This document shows positions 1 through 6,154 of a DNA stretch of 8,671 bases, in pieces (the stretch's first letter is position 1; each line of letters opens with the position of its first letter). Source of the stretch: Bacteroidota bacterium (GTDB taxonomy: Bacteria; Bacteroidota; Bacteroidia; Flavobacteriales; Weeksellaceae). The translations under genes and the position numbers were made by a program. The stretch is from the NCBI GenBank assembly GCA_023399595.1, contig JAEWOR010000059.1, forward strand, positions 1 to 8,671, read 5' to 3'. The notes beneath the pieces are model-generated. The model was not told the DNA's origin. It ran no database searches and worked only from the letters and a program-made list of their open reading frames with translations.

Positions 1-191
1 AACGGAAAAAGTATTTGCGAAGGGCGGGCTAAATAGAACGAAAAGTTCAATTTCGACCGAACGAAGCAAATTGCTTTTTCAGATTGTTAAATTACAAAAA
101 AATACAATATGAAAAGCAAGTTGCGACTAAAAGCAACTGGTAGTTCTATTATAAATTCAACCCCGCCTTTTGCAAATACTATGTTATAGGC
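1..191 (-). repeat. attC-like hairpin repeat, copy 1 (outer left end cut by window)
   Basis: This is an imperfect inverted repeat whose arms are 10-28 and 162-180. They pair over 19 positions, with only two G-T wobbles. The outer ends are AAC at 1-3 and GTTATAGGC at 183-191. An inner small hairpin (aagcaa/ttgctt, about 65-78) is also present. The element resembles integron attC sites: a folded single-stranded site with short conserved boxes at each end and a variable middle. It begins 8 bases past the stop codon of the leftward WG-repeat gene, which is where an attC sits in a normal gene cassette. The first base of the window falls inside its outer box. The pairing is directly visible; the attC identity is an inference. 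It could instead be a flavobacterial interspersed repeat of unknown mechanism. Confidence 0.6.
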
Positions 192-198
192 AGTGCTT

Positions 199-1119
199 TT
201 AATACACTACTGGTTCCATTCCCATTTTTTCTCTAATGTAATTTACTTTTCTTGTTCCACTTTCATTTTCTTGTAAATCTTCTGGCGCAAATGTGATTTC
301 ATTCGTATTGGTATCATAAATGAAAAATTCCTGCTTTTCGTAGTCATAACACATTGCTTTTTTATCAATAAAATTTCTAATTTCTGCACTGCTAATTGCA
401 GGAACAATAATTTTTCCTGTAAAGTCAATTATTCCGTGTTTTACTAATTTATTTTCTTTTACGATAATAAAATTAACTCCTGAATCATAATTTTCAATTG
501 TTGTTTCGCTTAATTCTCCAAAATTAAGATAGTTACCATTAATATTGAGTAAATCATAATTGAAGGGTAAAATTAGATTATTTTCAAAATCTACAAGACC
601 ATATTTCTGTTTGTCACAAGAAACACATAAATATTTTTTGTTACTTGACGAAATGTCATTGTAGCTAAATGGGAAAACTATTTCATTTTGTGTATTTATG
701 ATTCCAAGTTTATGATTTTTGCAAACTAAAACTGTATTTCCACAAAAGTAATCTGCAATCCCGAGAATTGAATTATTTTTCATCCAAAATTCCCCATTCT
801 CTAGTTTGTAATCTGCAATATTGTCGTATTCAAAAGGAATTACAATTTTGTGTGAGGAATCAACATAACCCCATTTGTTATTTTTCTTAACAGCAAGCAA
901 ACCTTCGGAAAATCTTATCATTGCATAATCATAAATAAGAGGAATTACAGTTTCACCGTTTTTATTAACTGCTCCATAAACTCCGTCAACAGAAACAACT
1001 GCCAAATTTGTTTCTTCGTCAAAAAATGCAACTTGTTCCCAATCGGTTGGATATTTACCTGTGTTATCAAAATAGGTAAATAAGTCATCATCAATATCTT
1101 TTGGCTCAATTATATTCAC
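199..1119 (-). CDS. WG-repeat (KWG) protein
   Basis: This is a 306-residue protein with five degenerate repeats of the WG/KWG beta-repeat type, at about residues 48-66, 82-100, 136-155, 172-190 and 227-245. Each has the shape K-x-G-[hydrophobic]-[IV]-[DN]-x4-[IV]-x-P-x-x-Y-[DN]. The clearest copy is KWGYVD followed by IVIPFEYD (residues 82-99). WG-repeat proteins are common in bacteria and usually have no assigned biochemical role; a binding or scaffold function is generally presumed. There is no signal peptide or membrane segment, so it is probably cytoplasmic. The start is GTG at 1119, and it overlaps the stop of the upstream gene as GTGA, which suggests translational coupling. It is the last gene of a three-gene operon, and an attC-like hairpin follows 8 bases after its stop. 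The family call is firm; the function is unknown. Confidence 0.85.
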   Translation of the reverse strand: MNIIEPKDIDDDLFTYFDNTGKYPTDWEQVAFFDEETNLAVVSVDGVYGAVNKNGETVIPLIYDYAMIRFSEGLLAVKKNNKWGYVDSSHKIVIPFEYDNIADYKLENGEFWMKNNSILGIADYFCGNTVLVCKNHKLGIINTQNEIVFPFSYNDISSSNKKYLCVSCDKQKYGLVDFENNLILPFNYDLLNINGNYLNFGELSETTIENYDSGVNFIIVKENKLVKHGIIDFTGKIIVPAISSAEIRNFIDKKAMCYDYEKQEFFIYDTNTNEITFAPEDLQENESGTRKVNYIREKMGMEPVVY

Positions 1120-1796
1120 TTTGAAAATATTTCGGATAATTTTTTTGCTGTCTTTTCTGAATTATCATAAGAATAAGCCGAATATGAGCCATAGTGAGGA
1201 ATTGCAAAAATTGTTCTTTTGCCTAATTTTCCTGTTTTTATATTACTTCCAATAGCAGTTATATCATCAACTGAACAATTTTTCAAGTTGCTATTTGAAC
1301 TCGTTAAAAATAAAATGTTCTTTGGGTTTATTATTTCAATAATTTCTTTTGTTTTTTCAATACAATATTTTTTAATTTCAGAATTTACACTCGCAATATC
1401 TTTCTCTTTTACTGTATTAAAATAAAACATATTCATCATCATGGAGTCTTCTAAAATATTCAAATCATTTTTTTCATTGAATATTCTTTTTAATCTGTCT
1501 CGCAAAACATCGCTACCTTTTAATTTTCCTTCAATTTCCCATTTCGGTTTCTCAAAAAGTGTATTCTCTCCATAAAAGAGTGTTTCAGAAGTCCTTCTAT
1601 CAATATTCTTCTCTGATAAAACTTCTGAATAGGTTTTTCCTCCCCCTGGATTAATGCCAATAATCAATAATTTTGGATTGTAAAATATTGGAGTTTGAAA
1701 TACATAAAAATCTAAATTTGTTTTCAGTGCAAACTGATGGCAATCGTTAGAAACAGATTCTAACCATTCATTTTTTCTTTTTTCAAAATTTTCCAT
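1116..1796 (-). CDS. uracil-DNA glycosylase-fold-like protein, function unknown
   Basis: This 226-residue protein carries LIIGINPGG at residues 44-52, after a beta-strand-like stretch, and IPHYGS at residues 199-204. These occupy the positions of the N-terminal G-x-x-P-G active-site loop and the C-terminal H-containing loop of the uracil-DNA glycosylase superfamily. The usual HPSP/HPS pattern at the second loop is not matched exactly, so glycosylase activity is uncertain. NMFYFNTVKE (residues 122-131) fits the middle part of the fold. It has no signal peptide and should be cytoplasmic. It is the middle gene of a tight operon: it starts one base after the upstream zinc-ribbon gene ends, and its TGA overlaps the start of the WG-repeat gene. 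The fold call is from motifs only. A phage-defence or nucleotide-processing role is possible, but nothing visible here shows it. Confidence 0.55.
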   Translation of the reverse strand: MENFEKRKNEWLESVSNDCHQFALKTNLDFYVFQTPIFYNPKLLIIGINPGGGKTYSEVLSEKNIDRRTSETLFYGENTLFEKPKWEIEGKLKGSDVLRDRLKRIFNEKNDLNILEDSMMMNMFYFNTVKEKDIASVNSEIKKYCIEKTKEIIEIINPKNILFLTSSNSNLKNCSVDDITAIGSNIKTGKLGKRTIFAIPHYGSYSAYSYDNSEKTAKKLSEIFSK

Positions 1797-1797
1797 A

Positions 1798-2031
1798 TCA
1801 TTTCAATCTTTTCCAATCGTGTTGTCCACCTTTTAAACATCCATTTGACCTCGGAGATTTATCGGTTTGAATGTGTGTTGAACATTTCTTGCATAAATAA
1901 TCTGTGTTTCCAACTTCTCCAAGTCTATTCCAATCGTGTTGACCACCACTTGGACAACCATTTGACCTTGGACTTGCTGTGTTTTTGAGTAAAGTTTCAC
2001 ATTTTTTACATTGATACCAATCTAATGACAT
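1798..2031 (-). CDS. small protein of two tandem zinc-ribbon-like repeats
   Basis: This 77-residue protein consists of two copies of one unit with an exact 39-residue period. The unit is C-K-K-C, about 14 residues, then SPRSNGC-x2-GGQHDW-x-RL. The putative metal ligands C8, C11, C26 and H32 are repeated at C47, C50, C65 and H71. This fits a small Zn-binding ribbon in each repeat. I do not recognise a named family, and no function can be assigned. It is the first gene of the leftward three-gene operon. The ATG at 2031 lies about 27 bases downstream of a TAnnTTTG box, and the stop is one base before the next start. The metal-binding role is inferred from the paired Cys/His pattern. The protein could bind nucleic acid or a protein partner. 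Confidence 0.75.
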   Translation of the reverse strand: MSLDWYQCKKCETLLKNTASPRSNGCPSGGQHDWNRLGEVGNTDYLCKKCSTHIQTDKSPRSNGCLKGGQHDWKRLK

Positions 2032-2057
2032 AATTAATTATTTTTTAAATTATTTGA

Positions 2058-2065
2058 CAAACTTA
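2058..2065 (-). promoter_or_regulatory. Bacteroidota -7 promoter box for the three-gene operon
   Basis: The leftward strand reads TAAGTTTG, a full match to the Bacteroidota -7 consensus TAnnTTTG, just upstream of the zinc-ribbon gene. The best upstream TTTG (2080-2083) is only 14 bases away, shorter than usual, so the -33 element is weak or absent. The box lies inside the unit between the hairpin repeats, so the operon would carry its own promoter wherever it is moved. Confidence 0.5.
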
Positions 2066-2108
2066 AGTATTGATTCGGTCAAACTATGACGGTTTGTTTT
2101 TTAGCATT

Positions 2109-2306
2109 GCCTATAACGGAAAAAGTATTGGCGAAGTGCGGGCGAAATTGAACTGAAAGTTCAGTTTCAACCAAACGAAGCAAATGCTTTTTCCATGAAA
2201 CAAACCTAACTAAAAAATGTGAAATGGAAAAATAGCGGAGGCAAAATATTACAAATAGTTCAACTTAAACTTTAACCCCGCATTTTGCCAATACAATGTT
2301 ATATGC
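2109..2306 (-). repeat. attC-like hairpin repeat, copy 2 (complete)
   Basis: This is a complete copy. The outer boxes are GCCTATAAC (2109-2117) and GTTATATGC (2298-2306). The long arms are 2125-2142 and 2277-2294, which pair at all 18 positions with two G-T wobbles. Compared with copy 1, at least two arm positions have changed on both sides so that pairing is kept. The first 85 bases and the last 38 bases are closely similar to copy 1, while the middle is variable. A sub-hairpin (aagca/tgctt, about 2178-2190) is shared. The two outer boxes differ from one another by one base, and each matches the box at the far end of its neighbouring unit. It is probably a recombination site of integron type. 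Confidence 0.65.
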
Positions 2307-2491
2307 AGTGCAAATTTTCCATAAAGTTTGGAATATGCAGGAGTAGCGGAGGGAAATTTATTCTTTTTTTGGCGGAGGGGAAAAGAGGGAAGGGAAAAGC
2401 TCTTTTGTAATCTTTGGTTTTGCGTTGGGTGAAGCGGATTGCAAATGTGCTTTTGCCTTTGCGGTGGGCTTTTCTGTTTGTTTTGTGAGTA
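2307..2491. other. G-rich non-coding stretch, no gene seen
   Basis: This stretch is purine-skewed and carries several gcggagg/gaagg-like words, with no credible reading frame on either strand. Short words from it recur at the other end of the large unit: agctcttttg and gcaaatgtgct lie in direct orientation, and a 16-base A/T-rich word at about 2354-2369 lies inverted at 8437-8452. I see no promoter, tRNA or other RNA gene here. The stretch leads directly into the 21-base tandem array. Confidence 0.4.
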
Positions 2492-2722
2492 AGGATGGAA
2501 GAAATAAAAAGTAGGATAGGAGTTTTACAAATTAGGATGCAAGTTTTATAAATCAGGACGTGAGTTTTAAGAATAAGGATAGGAGTTTTATACTTGAGGA
2601 TGCGAGTTTTATAAAACAGGACGGTAGTTTTATAGTGCAGGATGCAAGTTTTATAAATGAGGACGGAAGTTTTAAGAATAAGGATGTGAGTTTTACAAAT
2701 ACGGGCGGTAGTTTTATAAAAA
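2492..2722. repeat. 21-base tandem repeat array, 11 units
   Basis: Eleven consecutive units of exactly 21 bases share a consensus close to aggatgcaagttttataaat. The first (2492-2512) and last (2702-2722) units are the most diverged. The pair at 2534-2575 recurs at 2639-2680 with only three differences, which suggests a five-unit duplication. The unit is seven codons. Read rightwards it gives a heptad of the form S-F-[IK]-x-x-D-x, open from 2536 with only GTG (2560) as a possible start; two TAG triplets stand in the first units. Read leftwards it gives F-[IVL]-K-L-x-S units. Neither strand has a convincing start, so I list it as a repeat rather than a gene. It lies directly outside the operon-ending hairpin. 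It could be a decayed repeat-protein gene. Confidence 0.85.
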
Positions 2723-2725
2723 TGG

Positions 2726-2766
2726 AAAAGAGTTGGATATTTTGCTGTTCCAACTCTTTTTTTATT
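2726..2766. terminator. strong hairpin terminator, probably bidirectional
   Basis: A perfect 12-base-pair stem, aaaagagttgga (2726-2737) with tccaactctttt (2749-2760), encloses an 11-base loop and is followed rightwards by more T residues. Read leftwards, the stem ends in CTTTT and a further T-rich run follows. It lies 23 bases beyond the stop codon of the leftward 242-residue gene and is the natural end of that operon. Its better T-tract faces rightwards, so it would also stop transcription coming through the tandem array. Confidence 0.8.
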
Positions 2767-2783
2767 AGTTTGATTTTTTAGAA

Positions 2784-3512
2784 TTAAGGTTTAGTGAACT
2801 TGATTCCGCTGACTTGTTTGTACTGCGATGATGTTGCTCCAAAGATGGCTTTTACATATTTTTTGACATCGGAAGCTATATCTACCAAGCCTGTGCTTTC
2901 TGCATAAAGTACATTGTCTCTTGAAATTCTTGCGTTGCTGTATGCTACTTCTGCATTAATGACATTGGTATTTGCTGTTTGAAGATTTGCATGAAATGCT
3001 GTGAGCGAAGCGATGGTAAGTTCTGTTTCGTTTGGTGTGTATGTTGGAATAGATGCGGCTAAATCTATAAATGCAGAGAAGTTTTCTGTAAGACTGTCGT
3101 AACTCTGTCGGGAAACGGAAACGGTATTCTGTGTTGTTCCGCCTTCGGTTGGTGGGTTTTCAGTTGTGTTACCTGCTCTTCTGCCTTGTAGTTTGTTATT
3201 GATGGTTTTGGCATCTGCAATAGTTTGGTCTGTTGCATCTGTAACGGAAAGAAAGTTGAAGATTTTTGTTGCCAAAGATTTGAGAGGTTCAAATGCTAAT
3301 TGACGGTCTCCTGTAACGGTATCGAAAATATTTTTTGCTGTGGCTACGTTGGAGATTTCTGTTTGTGCGGTTGTGTATAAAGTGTTTAGCGATGGGATTT
3401 GCAATGCTATTTTGGGCGGATTATAGGTGGTTCCGTAAGCAGTGCAATAGGTAATTAAATCTTGAAAGTTCGCTACATTTTTTGCGTGTCCTACTTCTGA
3501 TGTTGATGGCAT
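2784..3512 (-). CDS. helical protein of unknown function with internal duplication
   Basis: This 242-residue protein is rich in Ala, Thr, Asn and Ile and looks mainly helical. It has no signal peptide. It is built of two similar halves. Residues 30-70 align without gaps to 158-198: Y30/Y158, P32/P160, L37/L165, I39/I167, S41-L42/S169-L170, Q50-T51/Q178-T179, N55-V56/N183-V184, A59/A187 and R70/R198. The NF motif (residues 15-16 and 144-145) precedes both. A Pro/Gly/Thr-rich linker at about 111-131 separates them. The C-terminus ends YKQVSGIKFTKP. I recognise it from memory as a recurring flavobacterial hypothetical family with no known role. It is the last gene of the leftward operon, 33 bases after the HTH gene, and is followed by a strong hairpin terminator. 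Confidence 0.75.
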   Translation of the reverse strand: MPSTSEVGHAKNVANFQDLITYCTAYGTTYNPPKIALQIPSLNTLYTTAQTEISNVATAKNIFDTVTGDRQLAFEPLKSLATKIFNFLSVTDATDQTIADAKTINNKLQGRRAGNTTENPPTEGGTTQNTVSVSRQSYDSLTENFSAFIDLAASIPTYTPNETELTIASLTAFHANLQTANTNVINAEVAYSNARISRDNVLYAESTGLVDIASDVKKYVKAIFGATSSQYKQVSGIKFTKP

Positions 3513-3545
3513 TATATTTTGTTTTTGGGGTTTATAATCTTTATT

Positions 3546-3872
3546 TTATAGGATAAATAATTTCCTCCATTTGGTGATAGTATTTCTACCGATTAAGAAA
3601 TGTCTTGACAGCTCACTATTATTGAGATTGTTGTTTTTCTGATATTCCAGTATTTTTATAATATCAGATTTGCTATAAGAACGATGCTTTTGGTTGAAAG
3701 CTTCGGTTTCTTTATCAGGGTATTCAAATATTTTTTTGTTTAGTTCTAAAATGTCAATGGTAGATAATTCAGGTTTTTCTAAGAAGACTTTACATTCTTC
3801 CTTTTTGTGAGGATATTTTTTATTCAAAATATCAACATAAATTTGGTCGTAATTGGGCTGAATTTGCTTCAT
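3546..3872 (-). CDS. HTH protein, transposase-OrfA-like C-terminal domain
   Basis: This 108-residue protein has an N-terminal region (1-60) with no motif I recognise and a helix-turn-helix at about 68-105. There, a helix beginning KSDIIKILEYQ is followed by NNSELSRHFLIGRNTITKWRKLF. The ending T-x-x-KW is typical of the DNA-binding domains at the front of IS3/IS630-type transposases and of Psq/Tc5-like HTHs. There is no catalytic transposase domain here or nearby. It probably binds DNA as a regulator or as a domesticated transposase fragment. Its HTH is clearly related to that of the 143-residue protein two genes upstream. The ATG start lies 12 bases after the upstream stop, in the same operon. 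The target is unknown. Confidence 0.7.
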   Translation of the reverse strand: MKQIQPNYDQIYVDILNKKYPHKKEECKVFLEKPELSTIDILELNKKIFEYPDKETEAFNQKHRSYSKSDIIKILEYQKNNNLNNSELSRHFLIGRNTITKWRKLFIL

Positions 3873-3884
3873 TTCATATATTCT

Positions 3885-4172
3885 TTAAAATGAATTGACG
3901 ACTTTGTACTCAGGTGTTTGGTACTGAAAGAAGTATATGTTACGCAGTTCGACTCCTAAAAAATATTCTGTAACAGTAATGTCTATTACATTATCTTCAT
4001 CAAAAATGAAGGAGACTTCATCCCAAAACAAGAACCATCTGTATTTTCTGAAAAACCAAATTTCGTTATCTGATTCTTTTAATGGATTTTTCCATTTTTT
4101 AGATATTTGCTCTTTTGTCTGATTAAGATGCTTATCAACTAATGTTTTGAGTTTCCATATTTGCTTATCCAT
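3885..4172 (-). CDS. hypothetical protein, 95 residues
   Basis: I do not recognise a family. The protein begins with a basic helical stretch (residues 1-30, rich in Lys and Gln). It continues with aromatic, strand-like segments: NEIWFFRKYRWFLFW at 36-50, VSFIFDEDNVIDITVTEYF at 53-71 and RNIYFFQYQTPEYKVV at 77-92. It has no signal peptide. The ATG at 4172 lies inside the 3' end of the preceding HTH gene, a 34-base overlap in another frame, which suggests translational coupling. Its place between two HTH genes in one operon suggests joint action with them, but that is only position. I judge the gene real because the frame is open throughout, the spacing is tight, and the next gene starts 12 bases later. 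Confidence 0.6.
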   Translation of the reverse strand: MDKQIWKLKTLVDKHLNQTKEQISKKWKNPLKESDNEIWFFRKYRWFLFWDEVSFIFDEDNVIDITVTEYFLGVELRNIYFFQYQTPEYKVVNSF

Positions 4173-4570
4173 TTGTACAAAGTGGTTTTGGGAATTCTAT
4201 ATCTTTCTATAACTTGGTTTTTGGTCATTTCTCCTGAGGAAATCTGTTCCAGAATAAAATCTATCACTTCTTTGGTATAAATGTTTTTTCGAAACTGGGG
4301 AAGCTTGGTTTTGGTATTTTCCAATTTTGGTGCTGTTGCTGATGGCGGTGCATACAATATCAAATGTTGGGAGTACATCCTGAAAAAATCGTATTCTAAA
4401 AGCTTACTCCATTTTAATAATACTTCTGTATCCAAACTTTTACATTGGTACATTTCCTTAATTTTTTCTTCGGAACATTTCATGAAATTACAGATGCGGG
4501 ATATTTCTATCCCGCTTTCTGTAACTCTTTTTTCAATCATTTGTCCTATATGGATGTCTTTGAACTTCAA
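4139..4570 (-). CDS. two-part HTH protein (TTG start)
   Basis: This 143-residue protein has an XRE-like N-terminal helical region (about 1-70), with EISRICNFMKCSEEKIKEMY followed by LLKWSKLLEYDFF. Next comes a linker containing ILYAPPS, then a C-terminal HTH at 98-138, with TKNQVIERYRIPKTTLYKWISKY as its core. The C-terminal domain is of the transposase-front type and resembles that of the 108-residue protein downstream. The only start that covers the N-terminus is TTG at 4570, directly preceded by isoleucine and an in-frame TGA. I remember relatives in Chryseobacterium starting at this same MxFKDIHIG position, which supports the TTG. It lies 11 bases after the surface-protein gene in the same operon. 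It is probably a DNA-binding regulator; the target is unknown. Confidence 0.75.
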   Translation of the reverse strand: MKFKDIHIGQMIEKRVTESGIEISRICNFMKCSEEKIKEMYQCKSLDTEVLLKWSKLLEYDFFRMYSQHLILYAPPSATAPKLENTKTKLPQFRKNIYTKEVIDFILEQISSGEMTKNQVIERYRIPKTTLYKWISKYGNSKH

Positions 4571-4581
4571 AATTCAGCTTA

Positions 4582-5352
4582 TTATTCAGTTGGAAATGCC
4601 ATAATAGAAGTTTCTCCCCAACCTCCCAATCCAAGCCATGTGGCATTTGGATTATAGTGTCCGTTTCCTGCTAATTCGGCACCATTGGTCACTAAATAAT
4701 AAGTTTTACTGGAGCTGGAAGTGTTTTCAATTATTGTAGAGCCTTTTGCTAAACCATATCTTAGATTATATAAACCACCTATGACAGCGCCGAAGGTTGC
4801 ATCTGCAGTAAAAAAATAAGTGTTATCCGTATTTTTTTCAGCCCATCTGAATTTTGCATAAAACCCATCCGAAGGTGTTGCTTCTGAATTTGTGGCTAAG
4901 GTTAGATTTGTTCTAACAACCCATTTACCTGGTTCCAATGTCAGATACCTACCAACATAGTTTAAAGTATTGGTAAATATTCTTCCACTATATGTAACAT
5001 CATTTATGCTGAGAACCACAGATGCTCTTTTTTTCCAAGAAGCATTTCCTAGATTGTTCGTTTTTAATCTATAATAGTTTCCTTCCGTACCGTCTTTTAA
5101 ACGGAAGCCCAAATTAGGCTGGCTTTTAATATCAACATATGTAGAAGGAGTATTGATTCCAATTCCTAAAAACCCATTGTTATCTATTTTTACATCATTA
5201 CTTTGTGCTGTAGAAGTTGGGGATGTGGATGTATTGTCTTTTCCTCCATCAATTAATAGAGAACCTGTAGGATAAGCAGTGTTGATTCCTACCTGAGAGT
5301 TAGCCAATGTGCTAAGCAAACAAAAAATAAAAACTTTTCTTAATTTATACAT
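4582..5352 (-). CDS. secreted QVGINT-type surface protein B
   Basis: This 256-residue protein has an N-terminal signal peptide (about 1-19, with a hydrophobic core IFCLLSTLA) and mature start QVGINT (residues 20-25). There follow an LIDGGKDN motif (33-40) and a G-x-L-G-I-G-I-N-T-P segment (60-69), which recall the repeating beta elements of flavobacterial surface and phage-tail-fibre-like proteins. The C-terminal part (about 105-256) is beta-rich. It shares with its upstream neighbour the blocks LEPGKW (139-144), YGLAKGSTII (199-208) and a terminal W-x-E-T-S-I-M-A-F-P (245-254). It probably lies at the cell surface or is secreted. No type IX sorting domain is evident. It starts 15 bases after the paralogue and is in the same operon. 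A binding or adhesion role is an inference. Confidence 0.75.
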   Translation of the reverse strand: MYKLRKVFIFCLLSTLANSQVGINTAYPTGSLLIDGGKDNTSTSPTSTAQSNDVKIDNNGFLGIGINTPSTYVDIKSQPNLGFRLKDGTEGNYYRLKTNNLGNASWKKRASVVLSINDVTYSGRIFTNTLNYVGRYLTLEPGKWVVRTNLTLATNSEATPSDGFYAKFRWAEKNTDNTYFFTADATFGAVIGGLYNLRYGLAKGSTIIENTSSSSKTYYLVTNGAELAGNGHYNPNATWLGLGGWGETSIMAFPTE

Positions 5353-5367
5353 TGTTACGTGTTTTAT

Positions 5368-6132
5368 TTAGTTAGCAGGATAAGCGATAATAGAATTTTC
5401 AGCCCATGAGGAAGATGCAATTGATACCCAATTTCCTGAATAGGGAAGTGCACCAACGATGTCTGAATCATTCATAAAAAGATAATAGATTTTATTGGCA
5501 GTAGTACTATTGGTTATTAAGGTTGTACCACTTGCTAATCCATAAGATGATGTAAGAACGCCTGAATTCAAATTACCAATACCTCCACTATAGGTATAAC
5601 TTGGCTGTGTGGTACTCCAAGCCAATCTTGCCCACACTCCTTGGTTGTTGGCAGCACTTGGACTTGGGTTTGCTTGTAATAGTATATTTGTGAAAATTAA
5701 CCATCTTCCCGGAGGTAAAGTAATAGATGTTCCTGTATATCCAGTTGTACCAACAGCACCTGAGAAACCTGTACTAGACCAATCAGCTACAATTGGAGAC
5801 TGAGTAGGTTTCCATGTTCCATAGCCATTTGCATCCGAGGTAAGAACATAACCTTCTCCTTGATTACCATCATCCAAATGAAACGCAGGCGAAGTACCAG
5901 AAACAATTTCTAATTTTCTTGTTGGTGTAACTGTTCCAATACCGACATTTCCTGCGGACGTTACAACCAAATCGTTTGCTTGTTGTGTAGTTGTTGGAGT
6001 GCCAGAAGTAGGATTGTCTTTCGCGCCATCTATATGGAATGTTGCTAATGGATTTTGGGTATTGATACCTACTTGAGAAAATGCAAATGCTGAGCTTAGT
6101 AAAGCTCCAAAAAGGATTATATTTTTTTTCAT
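5368..6132 (-). CDS. secreted QVGINT-type surface protein A
   Basis: This 254-residue protein has a clear signal peptide (about 1-19: KK, then a hydrophobic core, then AFAFS) and a mature start QVGINTQNP (20-28). Next come FHIDGAKDN (32-40), NVGIGTVTPTRKLEI (62-76) and the linker LTSDANGYGTWKP (97-109). The C-terminal beta-rich domain has LPPGRW (139-144), YGLASGTTLI (197-206) and W-x-E-x-S-I-I-A-Y-P (243-252). The N-terminal part is the standard flavobacterial surface-protein lead-in; the C-terminal part is shared with the next gene, so the two are paralogues. It starts 28 bases after a terminator-like hairpin and has no clear promoter of its own. Its expression may therefore depend on readthrough from the switch-controlled gene upstream. 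The ligand or function is unknown. Confidence 0.8.
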   Translation of the reverse strand: MKKNIILFGALLSSAFAFSQVGINTQNPLATFHIDGAKDNPTSGTPTTTQQANDLVVTSAGNVGIGTVTPTRKLEIVSGTSPAFHLDDGNQGEGYVLTSDANGYGTWKPTQSPIVADWSSTGFSGAVGTTGYTGTSITLPPGRWLIFTNILLQANPSPSAANNQGVWARLAWSTTQPSYTYSGGIGNLNSGVLTSSYGLASGTTLITNSTTANKIYYLFMNDSDIVGALPYSGNWVSIASSSWAENSIIAYPAN

Positions 6133-6154
6133 TTTTGATTAATTTAAAATTTGT

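Noticed and set aside
1219..1425. Rightward open frame of 68 codons
   Set aside because: It lies antisense within the UDG-fold-like gene and gives a low-complexity hydrophobic product typical of reverse reading of A/T-rich coding DNA.
2553..2781. Possible genes on either strand through the tandem array (rightward from GTG 2560, leftward from 2753)
   Set aside because: The open frames are explained by the 21-base period, which is a multiple of three and keeps a frame open. There is no good start or context, the leftward one starts inside the terminator hairpin, and the rightward one has stop codons in its first units.
4281..4657. Two overlapping rightward open frames
   Set aside because: They are antisense to the 143-residue HTH gene and the end of a surface-protein gene, with no promoter or recognisable domain.
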